Assembly (NCBI RefSeq): GCF_000191065.1
Contig: NZ_GL872283.1
Span: 1,239,721-1,303,720, forward strand
From: Prevotella multiformis DSM 16608
GTDB taxonomy: Bacteria; Bacteroidota; Bacteroidia; Bacteroidales; Bacteroidaceae
Length of the DNA stretch: 64,000 nt
Direction: 5' to 3'
Part shown: positions 47,277 through 55,958 of the stretch, piece by piece
How the letters are laid out: the number at the start of each line of letters is the position of its first letter
How positions within the stretch are numbered: the stretch's first letter is position 1
Program-made: the position numbers and the translations under genes
Notes under the pieces: model-generated
What the model saw: the letters and a program-made list of their open reading frames with translations, nothing else
Databases searched by the model: none
What the model was told of the DNA's origin: nothing

Positions 47277-47316
47277 CCCCGACAGGCTTCGCTCAGCCTG
47301 CCGGGGATCGGTTTTT
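47277..47316 (+). terminator. terminator of the SGNH-MBOAT unit
   Basis: CCCCGACAGGC and GCCTGCCGGGG form an 11-pair stem around TTCGCTCA, followed by ATCGGTTTTTA. The rest of the 340-base gap (47185-47524) shows no gene. Confidence 0.8.
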
Positions 47317-47524
47317 ATAGAGGATTTTACAATCCGGCTTGACAGAGCAAGCCTAAAGTGCAACTCTGAAGCCGCATCTCCCGATGCAGAGACGACAGAT
47401 CTAATCCCTTTAACTTTATTGCATTGAAAAAACCAATACATCTCCTGGACGGGACTGGACGCCGCCGAATGCCCGCCAAGGCAAAAGCATGCGACAGTCC
47501 ATGGTGTCCGCAGGGGCGAAACCA

Positions 47525-48034
47525 CTACTGGAGCAGTTCCGCATAGTGCTTGAGATTCACTTTCTCCATTCTCCCGTCAGGATGGGTCACCATCATGTAA
47601 TTGAACCGTACATGTCCCTCGGCATAAGCCACGACTCCCACGCTTCCATCACGAAGGTTCAGTGTGAGATAGCCGTTACGCTTCCCATTCTCATAGTTAC
47701 AGTTCCATTTCTCCTTTCCATTTGGATAGTAAGAGGTCACATGCCCGTCAAGCACCGTGTTGGCGTCGTTCCCCAGATCGAGGAAAGCATAGCCTCCTTC
47801 GAGCCGCTTCTGACCGTCTGGATAAAAGTCCTGGAAGATGTCACGCTCCTGTCCCTTGTAAGTTTCTTTCGCCAGAAGACGGTAATAAGCCGCCGCATCA
47901 CGGTCGGCCACTACTTTCTTCTGCTGATTGTAGAATATCGTATCACGAGATACCACCACTGTTGTAACGCCTTCACGCGCAAAAGATGTTGCAGAAACCA
48001 AGCACACCAGTGCTAACAAAAGTAATTTTCTCAT
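47525..48034 (-). CDS. YwqK/MORN-like exported protein
   Basis: 169 residues with a signal peptide (LLLALVCLVSATSFA). The mature part has MORN-like beta repeats: IFQDFYPDGQKRLEGGYAF, HVTSYYPNGKEKWNCNYENGKRNGYLTLN and GVVAYAEGHVRFNYMMV. This pattern is annotated as YwqK-family antitoxin in databases, but no toxin gene is near and in Bacteroidetes such proteins are usually exported, so a toxin-antitoxin role is unlikely. It has its own good promoter at 48070-48101. Confidence 0.75.
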   Translation of the reverse strand: MRKLLLLALVCLVSATSFAREGVTTVVVSRDTIFYNQQKKVVADRDAAAYYRLLAKETYKGQERDIFQDFYPDGQKRLEGGYAFLDLGNDANTVLDGHVTSYYPNGKEKWNCNYENGKRNGYLTLNLRDGSVGVVAYAEGHVRFNYMMVTHPDGRMEKVNLKHYAELLQ

Positions 48035-48069
48035 TGTTGTATAGGTCTTTAATTATCGTTTTGACACCG

Positions 48070-48101
48070 CAAAATTAGTGCTTAGAAATGACACCGCCAA
48101 A
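48070..48101 (-). promoter_or_regulatory. promoter of the YwqK/MORN-like gene
   Basis: Minus strand: TTTG at 48101-48098, 20 bases, TAATTTTG at 48077-48070. The rest of the 300-base gap up to 48334 is A/T-rich and contains no gene. Confidence 0.72.
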
Positions 48102-48334
48102 TAAAAACAAGGGTATTTTCCGATTATTTTTCATGCGTTTTCAGTTGTAATTTACGGTCGAAGAAAATATCAAAACGTAAACAAAACCAAGCAGATTAGT
48201 TCAGAAAAAGAAGCAGACTATACAAAATTCAAGAATACAAGACCTTCTCCCTGTCTATCTGTCACATGATTGACCTATATCAATTCCGTGTGCAAACAAC
48301 CGGAACGACAGTGTTGCATTTTGTCACGAAGACA

Positions 48335-49447
48335 CTATCGGAAGCAGAAGATGAACGGCAGATTGTATCTGCAGGCAACGGGCCGGCCGTGCAGCATAGC
48401 CGGTTTCCAGCCATGTATCGACCGCAGGGCAGCGGCGACAGCACGGTTCAAAACGACATTGCCTACCGTCAAGAAGACCATATCCTTCAGCGATCCATCC
48501 ACATCGACGACAAAGGACACGATCACCTTCCCCCTGGGTGTCGATTCCCGGTGGTTGTCACTATAAAAGAGATTCTGTCCGACAGCCTCAGAAATATTCC
48601 CCTCAAACCGGGGCATTGTCTCTGGGAAAACCGAGTCGGCGGGAAGAGCTGCATATACCGCCTCGGCGGGGAGGTGCGCTGTGCCGGCGGCAGGAAGCGG
48701 CTGTCGCAGCCATCTCCTGAAATTCCTTGAGAAAAGCACATCTATCACCTCATTGCTCACCAAAGAATACGTGCCCCCGACACTGTCCGTACCGAGATCA
48801 AAGCGCACGTACGGCCCCTCCAAGGCAAACTGGCCGGGCAGATGTTCCCAGTCGACAGTATCGGTGAGAGGGGCATTCGACGTCGTGTCAAGTACCTCAC
48901 AGAACTGATAACGTATGCCGGCATTCCTCCAGAGACGTTCCTGATTGAACACATCTCTCTGTGTCAGGATCTTCTGATGGATAAGGTCAAAGGTGAAGTA
49001 CAGGTGTCTGGAGGCAATGACCGACTGCTCTCCCCGTTCTTCCAGACAGGCGAGGAAAGAGATGTACCGCCCCGGCTCCAGCCAGAGACAATGCAGCTTC
49101 ATGTCGCAATACCGGCGGACGGACGCTCTGTCATCCTTCATCGTCCGAATCTCCTTGCCCCTCTGCAGCTGGAAATTCCGCCATCCTTCCCTATAACCGG
49201 CGGACGGCTGTCCGAAGAAGAAAGCCGTAAGACAATGCTGCAGCTCCGGCAGCACCGATCCATTCAGTCCTTCCGGCCATTCCATGTCCATGGAGACACT
49301 GGTCAGCGTGTCGCCTTTCTCATACAGATGGCAGGACGCCTCATAGAGCATGGCGTCGCGGGAAGCGACATTCATCGATGTCTGTGCCGTTGCGGTAAGG
49401 CCTACGGCCAGAGAGAGAAGCAAGGGGAAAAGTCTGCCGGTCATCAT
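48335..49447 (-). CDS. exported protein with C-terminal TonB domain
   Basis: 370 residues. Signal peptide (LLLSLAVGLTATAQ). Residues about 25-260 resemble the RsiV/DUF3298 type (YCDMKLHCLWLEPGRYISFLAC split across strands, then LPGQFALEGPYVRFDLG). The last 75 residues are a TonB C-terminal domain: GKVIVSFVVDVDGSLKDMVFL, LNRAVAAALRSIHGWKPAMLHGRPV and ACRYNLPFIFCF. Without an N-terminal transmembrane anchor it is not a standard energy transducer. First of three small minus-strand envelope genes is upstream (49482); co-transcription is possible. Confidence 0.75.
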   Translation of the reverse strand: MMTGRLFPLLLSLAVGLTATAQTSMNVASRDAMLYEASCHLYEKGDTLTSVSMDMEWPEGLNGSVLPELQHCLTAFFFGQPSAGYREGWRNFQLQRGKEIRTMKDDRASVRRYCDMKLHCLWLEPGRYISFLACLEERGEQSVIASRHLYFTFDLIHQKILTQRDVFNQERLWRNAGIRYQFCEVLDTTSNAPLTDTVDWEHLPGQFALEGPYVRFDLGTDSVGGTYSLVSNEVIDVLFSRNFRRWLRQPLPAAGTAHLPAEAVYAALPADSVFPETMPRFEGNISEAVGQNLFYSDNHRESTPRGKVIVSFVVDVDGSLKDMVFLTVGNVVLNRAVAAALRSIHGWKPAMLHGRPVACRYNLPFIFCFR

Positions 49448-49481
49448 TTCATAAAAGGTTGTCTGTCGTTTCCGCTGTACT

Positions 49482-50006
49482 TTATTTCTTCCTCGTGAAG
49501 GAGTCGTCGAGCTGCATCTCGCCCGTGAAGCGGATGGACTCTCTTCCGCTGGGGCTCACGATGAGCGAGGCCGCAGCATTGTCGAACACCTCCAATACGA
49601 TCTGAAAACTCTCGTATTCATCGCGTGTCGTCATGACGACACGCCGCCCGTCCCTGATCAGTTCTTCCTTATAGTCGGTCAGCGGTTCCAGGAGATGCAT
49701 GCCCCCGCCCGAACCATAAGGTATCTGGTACGCCCGGCCGATATACGGAAGGGAAAGACCGACTGAATCGCCGCTCACCTCGATGCACCAGTCTTCCGCC
49801 ATATAGACGGAAGGGCCGCGCATGGGATACATCCGGTCTACGAAGACACGGTAGCGGCGTTCGCCCAGATGCGCTTTCACAGCGGCCGTCCGCAGGTGCG
49901 CCATCTGCTCCTTGGAGACAGGGTTCCCCTCTGAGTCATAATAAGCCGTAGCACAGCCTGCCAGCAGGGCGGCTGCCGAAAGGGACAAAATCAAATGTTT
50001 CATCAT
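49482..50006 (-). CDS. DUF4251-like lipoprotein
   Basis: 174 residues with a lipobox (LSLSAAALLAGCATAYY). The mature region matches the DUF4251 pattern of Bacteroidetes: RYRVFVDRMYPMRGPSV, VSGDSVGLSLPYIGRAYQIPYG, YEIVL-type strand (YESFQIVLEVFDNAAASLIV) and RESIRFTGEM at the end. Function unknown; surface or periplasmic lipoprotein. Confidence 0.8.
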   Translation of the reverse strand: MMKHLILSLSAAALLAGCATAYYDSEGNPVSKEQMAHLRTAAVKAHLGERRYRVFVDRMYPMRGPSVYMAEDWCIEVSGDSVGLSLPYIGRAYQIPYGSGGGMHLLEPLTDYKEELIRDGRRVVMTTRDEYESFQIVLEVFDNAAASLIVSPSGRESIRFTGEMQLDDSFTRKK

Positions 50007-50099
50007 TTACCTCGCTTTCTTTTAATGTTCCTGCTGTCCTCTCCCTCAAAGCAGGCGTGTACAGAAGCAGAGAAGCCGGCTGCGGGGAGACAGCATGCC

Positions 50100-50552
50100 T
50101 TATTCTATCTTCTCGATCTTCGGCGCCTCCATCTTTTCTATGGCGGGAGCCGACTGCCGGGCAGGCTGCTCCGCAGGAGAAGTCACATCGGGAGCAGGCA
50201 CCGGAACCGGAGCCTCGCTATGGTCGTCACCAGTCTTCGCCCCCGCCGCTTTCTCTTCCGCCGGCCGGGCATCTTTCCCCTTTCCTCCATCGCCGGCTTT
50301 CGCCTCATCCGTCATCATGTCCTGTTTCGAAGCCTTCATCTTCGGCCAGAGATAATCGCCCACAATGTCTATTGTGTCCCTGTCGGCATCGTGCTGGAGC
50401 TCTTCTTCCTGCGCATCGTCAGCCAACGGCGCATCATCTTCAGCCACAATGAAATTATAGGCCAGTCCCAGGAGAACAAGGACAATCAGACCCAGAAGCA
50501 CCTTAAAGGTGAGGGTCCCGGTAAATCTATGCTGTATATGCTGCTTCAACAT
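50100..50552 (-). CDS. single-span membrane protein, unknown
   Basis: 150 residues. One hydrophobic helix at about residues 16-36 (FKVLLGLIVLVLLGLAYNFIV), then an acidic, Ala/Pro/Lys-rich low-complexity tail (KGKDARPAEEKAAGAKTGDD, PAIEKMEAPKIEKIE) predicted disordered. I do not recognise a family. Upstream of the DUF4251 lipoprotein on the same strand. Confidence 0.6.
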   Translation of the reverse strand: MLKQHIQHRFTGTLTFKVLLGLIVLVLLGLAYNFIVAEDDAPLADDAQEEELQHDADRDTIDIVGDYLWPKMKASKQDMMTDEAKAGDGGKGKDARPAEEKAAGAKTGDDHSEAPVPVPAPDVTSPAEQPARQSAPAIEKMEAPKIEKIE

Positions 50553-50926
50553 CGTCTTGCTGTATAATTATTCTGTTCATGGGAAGTCCTGTTTATGCTC
50601 CCGGAAGAAACACAATCCTATATGTTCTCCTTCCCCCTGCAAATTTAGATAAAAATCCCGAATTATAAGCCAATTGGAATAAAAAACCAAAATGAATGCC
50701 TCCGAATACTCCTTTCCTGATGTTTGAAAAGGTCTGAATTCTTCAAGACCAGCATGCTGTGTAGAAGCCGTGGAAAGAGGGGGGGCAGCTTTATGAAACG
50801 GCAGATCCGGACACCTGCTTCCGCACAGAAGTTCACCCAATGGACTCTCTTCGACTTTTTTGACGTACATAAGAAAGACCTTGTCAATCAGTATGGATGA
50901 CGGTCTCGATGGAATACGTGACCGTT
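50553..50926. other. intergenic stretch without a convincing gene
   Basis: 374 bases between the small membrane protein and the end of the methyltransferase gene. An open frame at 50577-50870 (minus) has no start context, no domain and unusual composition; treated as chance. Confidence 0.5.
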
Positions 50927-51841
50927 TTATATCGTTGTGAATAACTCCAGTTGTTTATGAGGAGTTACAACCTCAACCCTCTCCTGTAAATCAAAATTGA
51001 AGACCATGGCTTCGACCATAGAGTGTCTGTTCTCAATTTTCCCACCGTTATGGTAGAAATGTTCTTTCGTCACGACATTGAAACGCTGCCAGAGACGTTT
51101 TATCATCTCATTGGGCCGGTAATCATTGTGATGCCAGGTAGAAAGAATAAACTTCGCACGGGTCTGTGACAAAGCATCGAAAAGTTCCTCTTCGTCTTTC
51201 TCCGTCCATCCATTGTAATAGTCTACATATCGACCATAATATGGCGGGTCGCAATAAATAATATCGTTTTCACCAGCCTGTGCTATGGTTTCAAGGAAGG
51301 AAACATTATTGAAACTCCACGCTTTCTTGTTGATGACCTGAGCGACACTTCCTATTTGATTGCAGATTTTCGTTATATATGCAGGTGCAAATCGTCCAGG
51401 TTTTTTACAAAAGGGTATATTCCAATCGCCGCGTCTGTTGAAACGCATCATTCCGTTAAACCCTGCCCGAGACAAAAAAATAAAGTCATAAGGACTATGA
51501 TCCTGATTGAACCTGTCACGGACAAGCCGGTAATACGCATATCCATCTTCGTCTGCCATCTCTAAGAGTTTGCTTTCACGCTCAAGATATGTACGCATAG
51601 TATAAGGCGTAATTATCCCACTTTGGACTTGTCGATAGAAATTTATGATATGCGGGTTGGTATCCCCTACGATATGAATACCATTGACAGGCGAATTGAA
51701 GCCGACAGCACCCGTGCCGAAAAAAGGTTCTATCCAACGTGCATTAAGTGAAATTCCCGATGTCAGAATCAGGTCATTAATCCATGGGAGCAATTTGGTC
51801 TTAATACCCTGCGATTTTATAGGAGGAATGATGACTTGCAT
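50927..51841 (-). CDS. EcoRV-type adenine-specific DNA methyltransferase (D12 class)
   Basis: 304 residues. The N-terminus IIPPIKSQGIKTKLLPWI, the SAM-binding WIEPFFGTGAVGFN, DTNPHIINFY, FLSRAGFNGMMRFN, PFCKKPGRFAPAYITKI, the catalytic YCDPPYYGRYVDYYNGW and STWHHNDYRPNEMIKRLW match the EcoRV methyltransferase (GATATC, first A methylated) closely over the whole length as I recall that sequence. The specificity GATATC is thus an inference. Three bases separate it from the endonuclease remnant upstream. A/T-rich relative to neighbours, consistent with acquisition. Motifs are intact, so it may still act as an orphan methylase. Confidence 0.9.
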   Translation of the reverse strand: MQVIIPPIKSQGIKTKLLPWINDLILTSGISLNARWIEPFFGTGAVGFNSPVNGIHIVGDTNPHIINFYRQVQSGIITPYTMRTYLERESKLLEMADEDGYAYYRLVRDRFNQDHSPYDFIFLSRAGFNGMMRFNRRGDWNIPFCKKPGRFAPAYITKICNQIGSVAQVINKKAWSFNNVSFLETIAQAGENDIIYCDPPYYGRYVDYYNGWTEKDEEELFDALSQTRAKFILSTWHHNDYRPNEMIKRLWQRFNVVTKEHFYHNGGKIENRHSMVEAMVFNFDLQERVEVVTPHKQLELFTTI

Positions 51842-51843
51842 AT

Positions 51844-52311
51844 TTATTTTTTCAATTCGGTAAGTATTTTATTCTCTTTTTCCAGATATTCCCGGTAAGT
51901 CTCAAGATTATTATAATGAGGTTTCCCAATGCCGGCTTTAGTTGCATCTGCTGCATTATAGAAATTCATCCAATAATGGTCAAACACCTTTTCTCCGAGT
52001 ATAGCAAAGGTGCCTTCTCCCTTCGTGAGTTTGTCAATCTCTATGACCCCTCCGATATTCCTCGTGTTTCCACTGCCCGGTCTGTCACATGCAATTTTCC
52101 ATTTGGGCTGGACAAAGAAAATAAAATGCTCAATAACCGATTTTATTGCATTAAGCTCGTTTATGCTATATACTTTCAGTTCATCCTCAGTACTGACACC
52201 TTGCTTATAAAGTATCCCCAGTACAAGATGACATTTATACGCACCATACGGATAATCCGTGTTCTTTTTCACTTTGCGATTACGGGAATATCCCCAATAT
52301 GAACCTGACGG
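51844..52311 (-). pseudogene. 5'-truncated EcoRV-type restriction endonuclease remnant
   Basis: The frame encodes a C-terminal half of an EcoRV-like enzyme: GSYWGYSRNRK, TDYPYGAYKCHLVLGILYK, YSINELNAIKS, KWKIACDRPGSGNTRNIGG, and YWMNFYNAAD..HYNNLETYREYL align with EcoRV residues of about 109-240. The similarity begins upstream of the usual GTG start at 52272, at about 52311, and the frame is closed by TAG at 52348-52350. The catalytic part of EcoRV (Asp74, Asp90, Lys92) would be encoded further upstream, but that DNA is a TTCCCA/TGGGAA repeat array followed by the xanthine permease. The enzyme therefore lacks its active site and is most likely dead. A product from the GTG at 52272 would have 142 residues. 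Confidence 0.82.
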
Positions 52312-52374
52312 AAAGAGGATGAAAATTGCCGGTTCACCCGATGATGTCTACCCCCGACCGGCCGGAGGACAAAC

Positions 52375-52463
52375 GGGAATGGGATTCCCAACCGGTCGGG
52401 AATCCGGTTCCCAGCCGTTGGGAGCAGGATTCCCGGCCGTTGGGAACGGCAGTCCCAGCGTCC
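52375..52463. repeat. 22-bp periodic array, TTCCCA/TGGGAA family, copy 3
   Basis: GGGA cores at 52375, 52398, 52420 and 52442 (spacing 23, 22, 22) alternate with ATTCCC/TTCCCA/GTCCCA half-sites. It lies at the break point of the endonuclease remnant and before the permease gene end. Confidence 0.82.
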
Positions 52464-52530
52464 GGATCAGCGACGACAGGCAGGAGCGGCCTGTCCCGGC
52501 TGCCCAGCCTCCGGACAGCCGGTGCGCCGG

Positions 52531-53874
52531 CTATTCCTTGATGCGGATGAACGCATTGGCAAGGATGGCTGTCAGACCTCCCGTCGTGATCCCGCTCGAA
52601 AAGATGTTCTTGATAATATCGGGCATCTTGTCGAGGATGCCGGGCACTAACTCCACGCTCAGGCCCATGGCAAAGCTGATGGCCATCACCAGCACCGCCT
52701 TGCGTGTTATCTCCGTGGCGGCGATGATGCGGATGCCCGCTGCTGCGACCGTACCGAACATCAGCAGCGTCGCTCCGCCCAGCACCGCATCGGGGATGAG
52801 GGAGAAGAGCTGGCCGACGACCGGGAAGAGCCCCAGCAGCACCAAAGCTCCGGCGATGAAGTAGCCTACATAGCGGCTGGCGACGCCTGTGAGCTGGATC
52901 ATACCGTTGTTCTGGGCGAAGATGGAGTTAGGGAAGCTGTTGAAGACGGCAGCCAGAAAGGAGTTGAAGCCGTCGGCAAGGACACCTCCCTGCGCCCTTT
53001 TCAGGAAGACGGGTCCCTCGACGGGCTCGCCTGATATAAGCGAATTGGCGGTGATGTCGCCGAAAGCCTCAACCGCCGTGACGAGATAGATCAGCCCCAG
53101 GCCGATGATAGACCCCGCGTCGAAGTGCAGACCGTACTTGAAAGGCACAGGGATGTTCAGGTTTCCCGCACCGCTGATGCGTGAAAAATCAATCATGCCG
53201 AGCACATAGGCCGTCACGCAGCCTATCAGCAGCCCCAGCACGATGGAGCCCATGCGCAGGAAGCGGTTGGACGAACGGTTGAAGAAGATGATGCTCACCA
53301 GCACCAGCAATGCCAGCCCCAGGTTCTGCAACGACCCGAAAGTCCCGCCGTCCACCGCCGACTGGCCGCCGCCGCAGGAGGTGATGCCGGCCTTGATCAG
53401 GCACATACCGATGAGCGAGACGACGATGCCCGATACCAGCGGCGTGATGATCTTACGGGTGTAAGGCAGCAGACGGCTCACGACCATCTCGACGACCGAT
53501 GCCACCATGCAGGCACCGAAGATGTAGCTGAGCCCCAGTCCGACATCCATCTTGCCGCCGACGATGCCGAGCATCCCCGCACCGATGATCGGGCTGATGA
53601 ACGAGAAGGACGTTCCCTGGATGCAGAGCAGCCCCGTCCCGACCGGACCGAACCTGCGGCACTGGACGAATGTGGCCAGCCCCGACACGAAGAGCGACAT
53701 CGACACGAGGAAGCCGGTCGTCTCCAGGTCGAACTTCAGCGCCGAGCTGATGATGAGCGGAGGGGTAATGATGGCGACGAAGATCGCCAGCAGATGCTGC
53801 AAGGCGGCAAACAGTGTCTCACGGAGAGGCGGACGGTCGTTCAGACCATAGATGAGTTCCTTGGACTTTTCCAT
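52531..53874 (-). CDS. xanthine/uracil permease, NCS2 family
   Basis: 447 residues, about 14 helices, importing xanthine or a related purine with protons or sodium. Family blocks: LFAALQHLLAIFVAIITPPLI, GTGLLCIQGTSFSFISPIIG, YLVTAVEAFGDITANSLISGEP (the NCS2 E-x-x-G-D motif) and FNSFPNSIFAQNNGMIQLTGVASR. It follows the xanthine phosphoribosyltransferase gene by 184 bases on the same strand, which supports a xanthine-salvage pair, although a terminator-like hairpin lies between them. Confidence 0.9.
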   Translation of the reverse strand: MEKSKELIYGLNDRPPLRETLFAALQHLLAIFVAIITPPLIISSALKFDLETTGFLVSMSLFVSGLATFVQCRRFGPVGTGLLCIQGTSFSFISPIIGAGMLGIVGGKMDVGLGLSYIFGACMVASVVEMVVSRLLPYTRKIITPLVSGIVVSLIGMCLIKAGITSCGGGQSAVDGGTFGSLQNLGLALLVLVSIIFFNRSSNRFLRMGSIVLGLLIGCVTAYVLGMIDFSRISGAGNLNIPVPFKYGLHFDAGSIIGLGLIYLVTAVEAFGDITANSLISGEPVEGPVFLKRAQGGVLADGFNSFLAAVFNSFPNSIFAQNNGMIQLTGVASRYVGYFIAGALVLLGLFPVVGQLFSLIPDAVLGGATLLMFGTVAAAGIRIIAATEITRKAVLVMAISFAMGLSVELVPGILDKMPDIIKNIFSSGITTGGLTAILANAFIRIKE

Positions 53875-54025
53875 TCTTTTACTTTTTAAATGCTATATAT
53901 AATAAGGTGTACCATGCTTCAGGAAGCGGGAGTGGCTGGCATGCCGCTTCAACGGCCGACGGCCTGCCGCCCCGGAGGCAGACGGATTCATCCAGCAAAG
54001 GCAGCGGGCATGGAATCCGCCGAAA

Positions 54026-54055
54026 CAAAAAAGGCAGGCATGAAAGCCCACCTTG
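54026..54055 (-). terminator. hairpin after xpt
   Basis: Minus strand AAGGTGGGC, loop TTTCAT, GCCTGCCTT then TTTTTG; nine-pair stem with two G-U pairs. Could stop or attenuate transcription before the permease gene. Confidence 0.65.
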
Positions 54056-54058
54056 GTT

Positions 54059-54631
54059 TTATTCTTCTCGCAGTTTTATCTCACAATTTTCAAGCGACTC
54101 GATGATCGCCAGGCTCTCGCAGCGCACACCGGCCGCCTCTATCACCTCACGGCCGTGCTGGAACGCTTTCTCGATGATGAAGCCCATCCCCACCAGTTCG
54201 GCCCCGGCCTGCCGGCAGAGATCGATGATGCCCTTCGCCGCATTGCCATAGGCAAGGAAGTCGTCGACGAACAGCACCTTGTCGCCCTTGCCCAGATACT
54301 CCTTGGAGATGACGACGTGGTATTCCCGCTGCTTGGTGAACGAAAAGACCGTCGTCGAAAGCATATCGCCCATCGTCGAGGGCTTCTTTTTCTTGGCGAA
54401 GACCACAGGCAGGTCGAGCAGGAAGCCCATCATGATGGCCGGTGCGATGCCGCTTGCCTCAATGGTGATGATCTTGTTGATTTCGGTCGAAGCATAACGG
54501 CGGATGAACTCCACACAGACCTGCTTCATCAGATTAGGATCCATCTGGTGATTGATGAACTTGTCTACTTTCAGGATACCGTTCGGGTAACACTTTCCAT
54601 CCTTGAGGATACGGTCGCGTAATGCTTTCAT
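54059..54631 (-). CDS. xpt: xanthine phosphoribosyltransferase
   Basis: 190 residues. Converts xanthine and PRPP to XMP. Matches the Gram-positive/Bacteroidetes Xpt type: [54 protein letters not shown], and the PRPP loop [21 protein letters not shown]. The ATG at 54631 follows a TACTTTTG -7 box at 54681-54674 on the minus strand, so the longer frame to 54778 is rejected. No guanine/xanthine riboswitch was recognised in the short leader. Confidence 0.93.
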   Translation of the reverse strand: MKALRDRILKDGKCYPNGILKVDKFINHQMDPNLMKQVCVEFIRRYASTEINKIITIEASGIAPAIMMGFLLDLPVVFAKKKKPSTMGDMLSTTVFSFTKQREYHVVISKEYLGKGDKVLFVDDFLAYGNAAKGIIDLCRQAGAELVGMGFIIEKAFQHGREVIEAAGVRCESLAIIESLENCEIKLREE

Positions 54632-54770
54632 TGTGCAATGAATCGTTAGTCGGTTTTGAGAATTAATTGCCTGCAAAAGTACTAAAAAGATTAAATATAA
54701 CGAAAAATACCTGTGTTTTTCTGTTTCCCCGATAATGGAGTTCCTGCTGTGGATAGCAGGTACCCGGCAC

Positions 54771-54875
54771 CATCGCAACTAAGCCTTACTTGACGTGCAA
54801 GTAAGGCTTACTTCACGGCTTATCAAGGCTTGGTTGAGAAGCAATCAAGCAACAATTATTACACGATCTTGCAAC
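54771..54875. repeat. 105-bp array flanking the DUF2589-like operon on its 3' side
   Basis: GCAACTAAGCCTTACTTGACG, then GCAAGTAAGGCTTACTTC, AAGGCTTGGTTG and GCAATCAAGCA follow at about 22-bp steps, with GCAAC closing at 54871. It matches the array at 63666-63771 along its whole length and in the same orientation. The rest of the 320-base gap (54632-54951) holds only the xpt promoter. Confidence 0.85.
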
Positions 54876-54951
54876 ATGCTGACCACCTGATGTTTGTACC
54901 TGCGCCTTCAACGAGTCATTTTTCAGTCCCACTTCTCCATGAGATGAGCAG

Positions 54952-55923
54952 CTAAAACGCCACTACCACGGTAGTGGAAATAGACTTCTTCTTCAATGCT
55001 GCCACAATATCTTTGGCAGTTTCCAAGTCCGTTTCGATCGGAATCGTCCGCTGCGCACTTTTAAGAATATTGTTGAGTGAATTACCCGTGAGCGCATTAC
55101 TGTTGCCGGAAAGCGAGTTGACAATGTTCACAACCGCAGACTTCTGCTGCTTGCGGGGCACGGTAATCAACTTGATATTATAGCGAGGCTGCGGTTCATC
55201 AGCTGGAGGAGCCGGTTTTTCTTCCTGCTCATGCGAATCGACTGGCGGAGGAGCAGGCTTCTCTTCCTCACCCTTCAGATCAGGATTCGTTTCCTTTCCC
55301 TGCTTGTCAACTGGTTTGGAGACTGGCTCCCCATGCTGGTCATGCGGTTCAGATGGCCAGAGAATTGGCGGTTGAACCACTGGAACAGGCTCACCCTCTT
55401 TTATCTCTACAAGCTGGTTGTTAAAGATCTCGATCAGCTTGGAGATGCCCATTGGCATGTCAGCCGCAGTCACGCAAAGATTGACGTCAATACATCGCTT
55501 GCTCTTGAACTCCTCCTTGGTAACATCCGTCATTGCAGCAGAGTCGCCTGGAGCAGAATACTTGGCCTTGAGTTCCACCTTGTCATCCTGCATGCTGCTC
55601 TCCGTCACCGTTGCCTGAAAGGTCAAGTTAACCTGTTCTATCTGCAGGTAGGGAACGGGCACGATGCAGATGAGTGGCATGATGAGACGGTTTACCTGTC
55701 CACCACTCTCGAAGTAGAAGGTCACGGTGACAGGCTCAAGATTTTCAGAGTGGCCGGGCTTCTTTCTGAACACCACCCCGTAGAGATATTCAAGGGTAGC
55801 TCGGGCAGCCTCTTCCTGTGCATTTACACAGGCTGAAAGAGGTCCGCCGATGATGCGATTGAAATCAAGTTCGCTCAGCGAAGAATTCTGCTGGCTTTGT
55901 TTGGGGTTATTTAATTCAGGCAT
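54952..55923 (-). CDS. DUF2589-like paralogue with L7/L12-like tail (operon gene 9)
   Basis: 323 residues, no signal peptide. Residues about 20-55 form the family helix (DFNRIIGGPLSACVNAQEEAA). About 68-115 hold the strand block (EPVTVTFYFESGG, LIMPLICIVPVPYLQIEQVNLTF). About 145-175 hold the closing block (DVNLCVTAADMPMGISKLIEIF). A Pro/Glu-rich linker follows (about 185-245), then a small C-terminal part (VNIVNSLSGNSNALTGN, TDLETAKDIVAALKKKSISTT) that resembles the C-terminal domain of ribosomal protein L7/L12 in its A-K-D-I-V helix. DUF2589 is the nearest family I recall; function unknown. Last gene of the operon. Confidence 0.8.
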   Translation of the reverse strand: MPELNNPKQSQQNSSLSELDFNRIIGGPLSACVNAQEEAARATLEYLYGVVFRKKPGHSENLEPVTVTFYFESGGQVNRLIMPLICIVPVPYLQIEQVNLTFQATVTESSMQDDKVELKAKYSAPGDSAAMTDVTKEEFKSKRCIDVNLCVTAADMPMGISKLIEIFNNQLVEIKEGEPVPVVQPPILWPSEPHDQHGEPVSKPVDKQGKETNPDLKGEEEKPAPPPVDSHEQEEKPAPPADEPQPRYNIKLITVPRKQQKSAVVNIVNSLSGNSNALTGNSLNNILKSAQRTIPIETDLETAKDIVAALKKKSISTTVVVAF

Positions 55924-55958
55924 ATTCTTTCTGTTTTAGAGATTCTTGGAATTGATTC

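Noticed and set aside
47525..48034. YwqK-type protein as the antitoxin of a toxin-antitoxin pair
   Set aside because: It has a signal peptide and no toxin partner; the label comes from a family name only.
50577..50870. Open frame of 97 codons on the minus strand
   Set aside because: No recognisable domain, no promoter or coupling to a neighbour, atypical composition; likely chance.
54632..54700. Purine riboswitch before xpt
   Set aside because: The predicted leader is only about 36 nt, too short for the aptamer, and the conserved loop bases are not seen.
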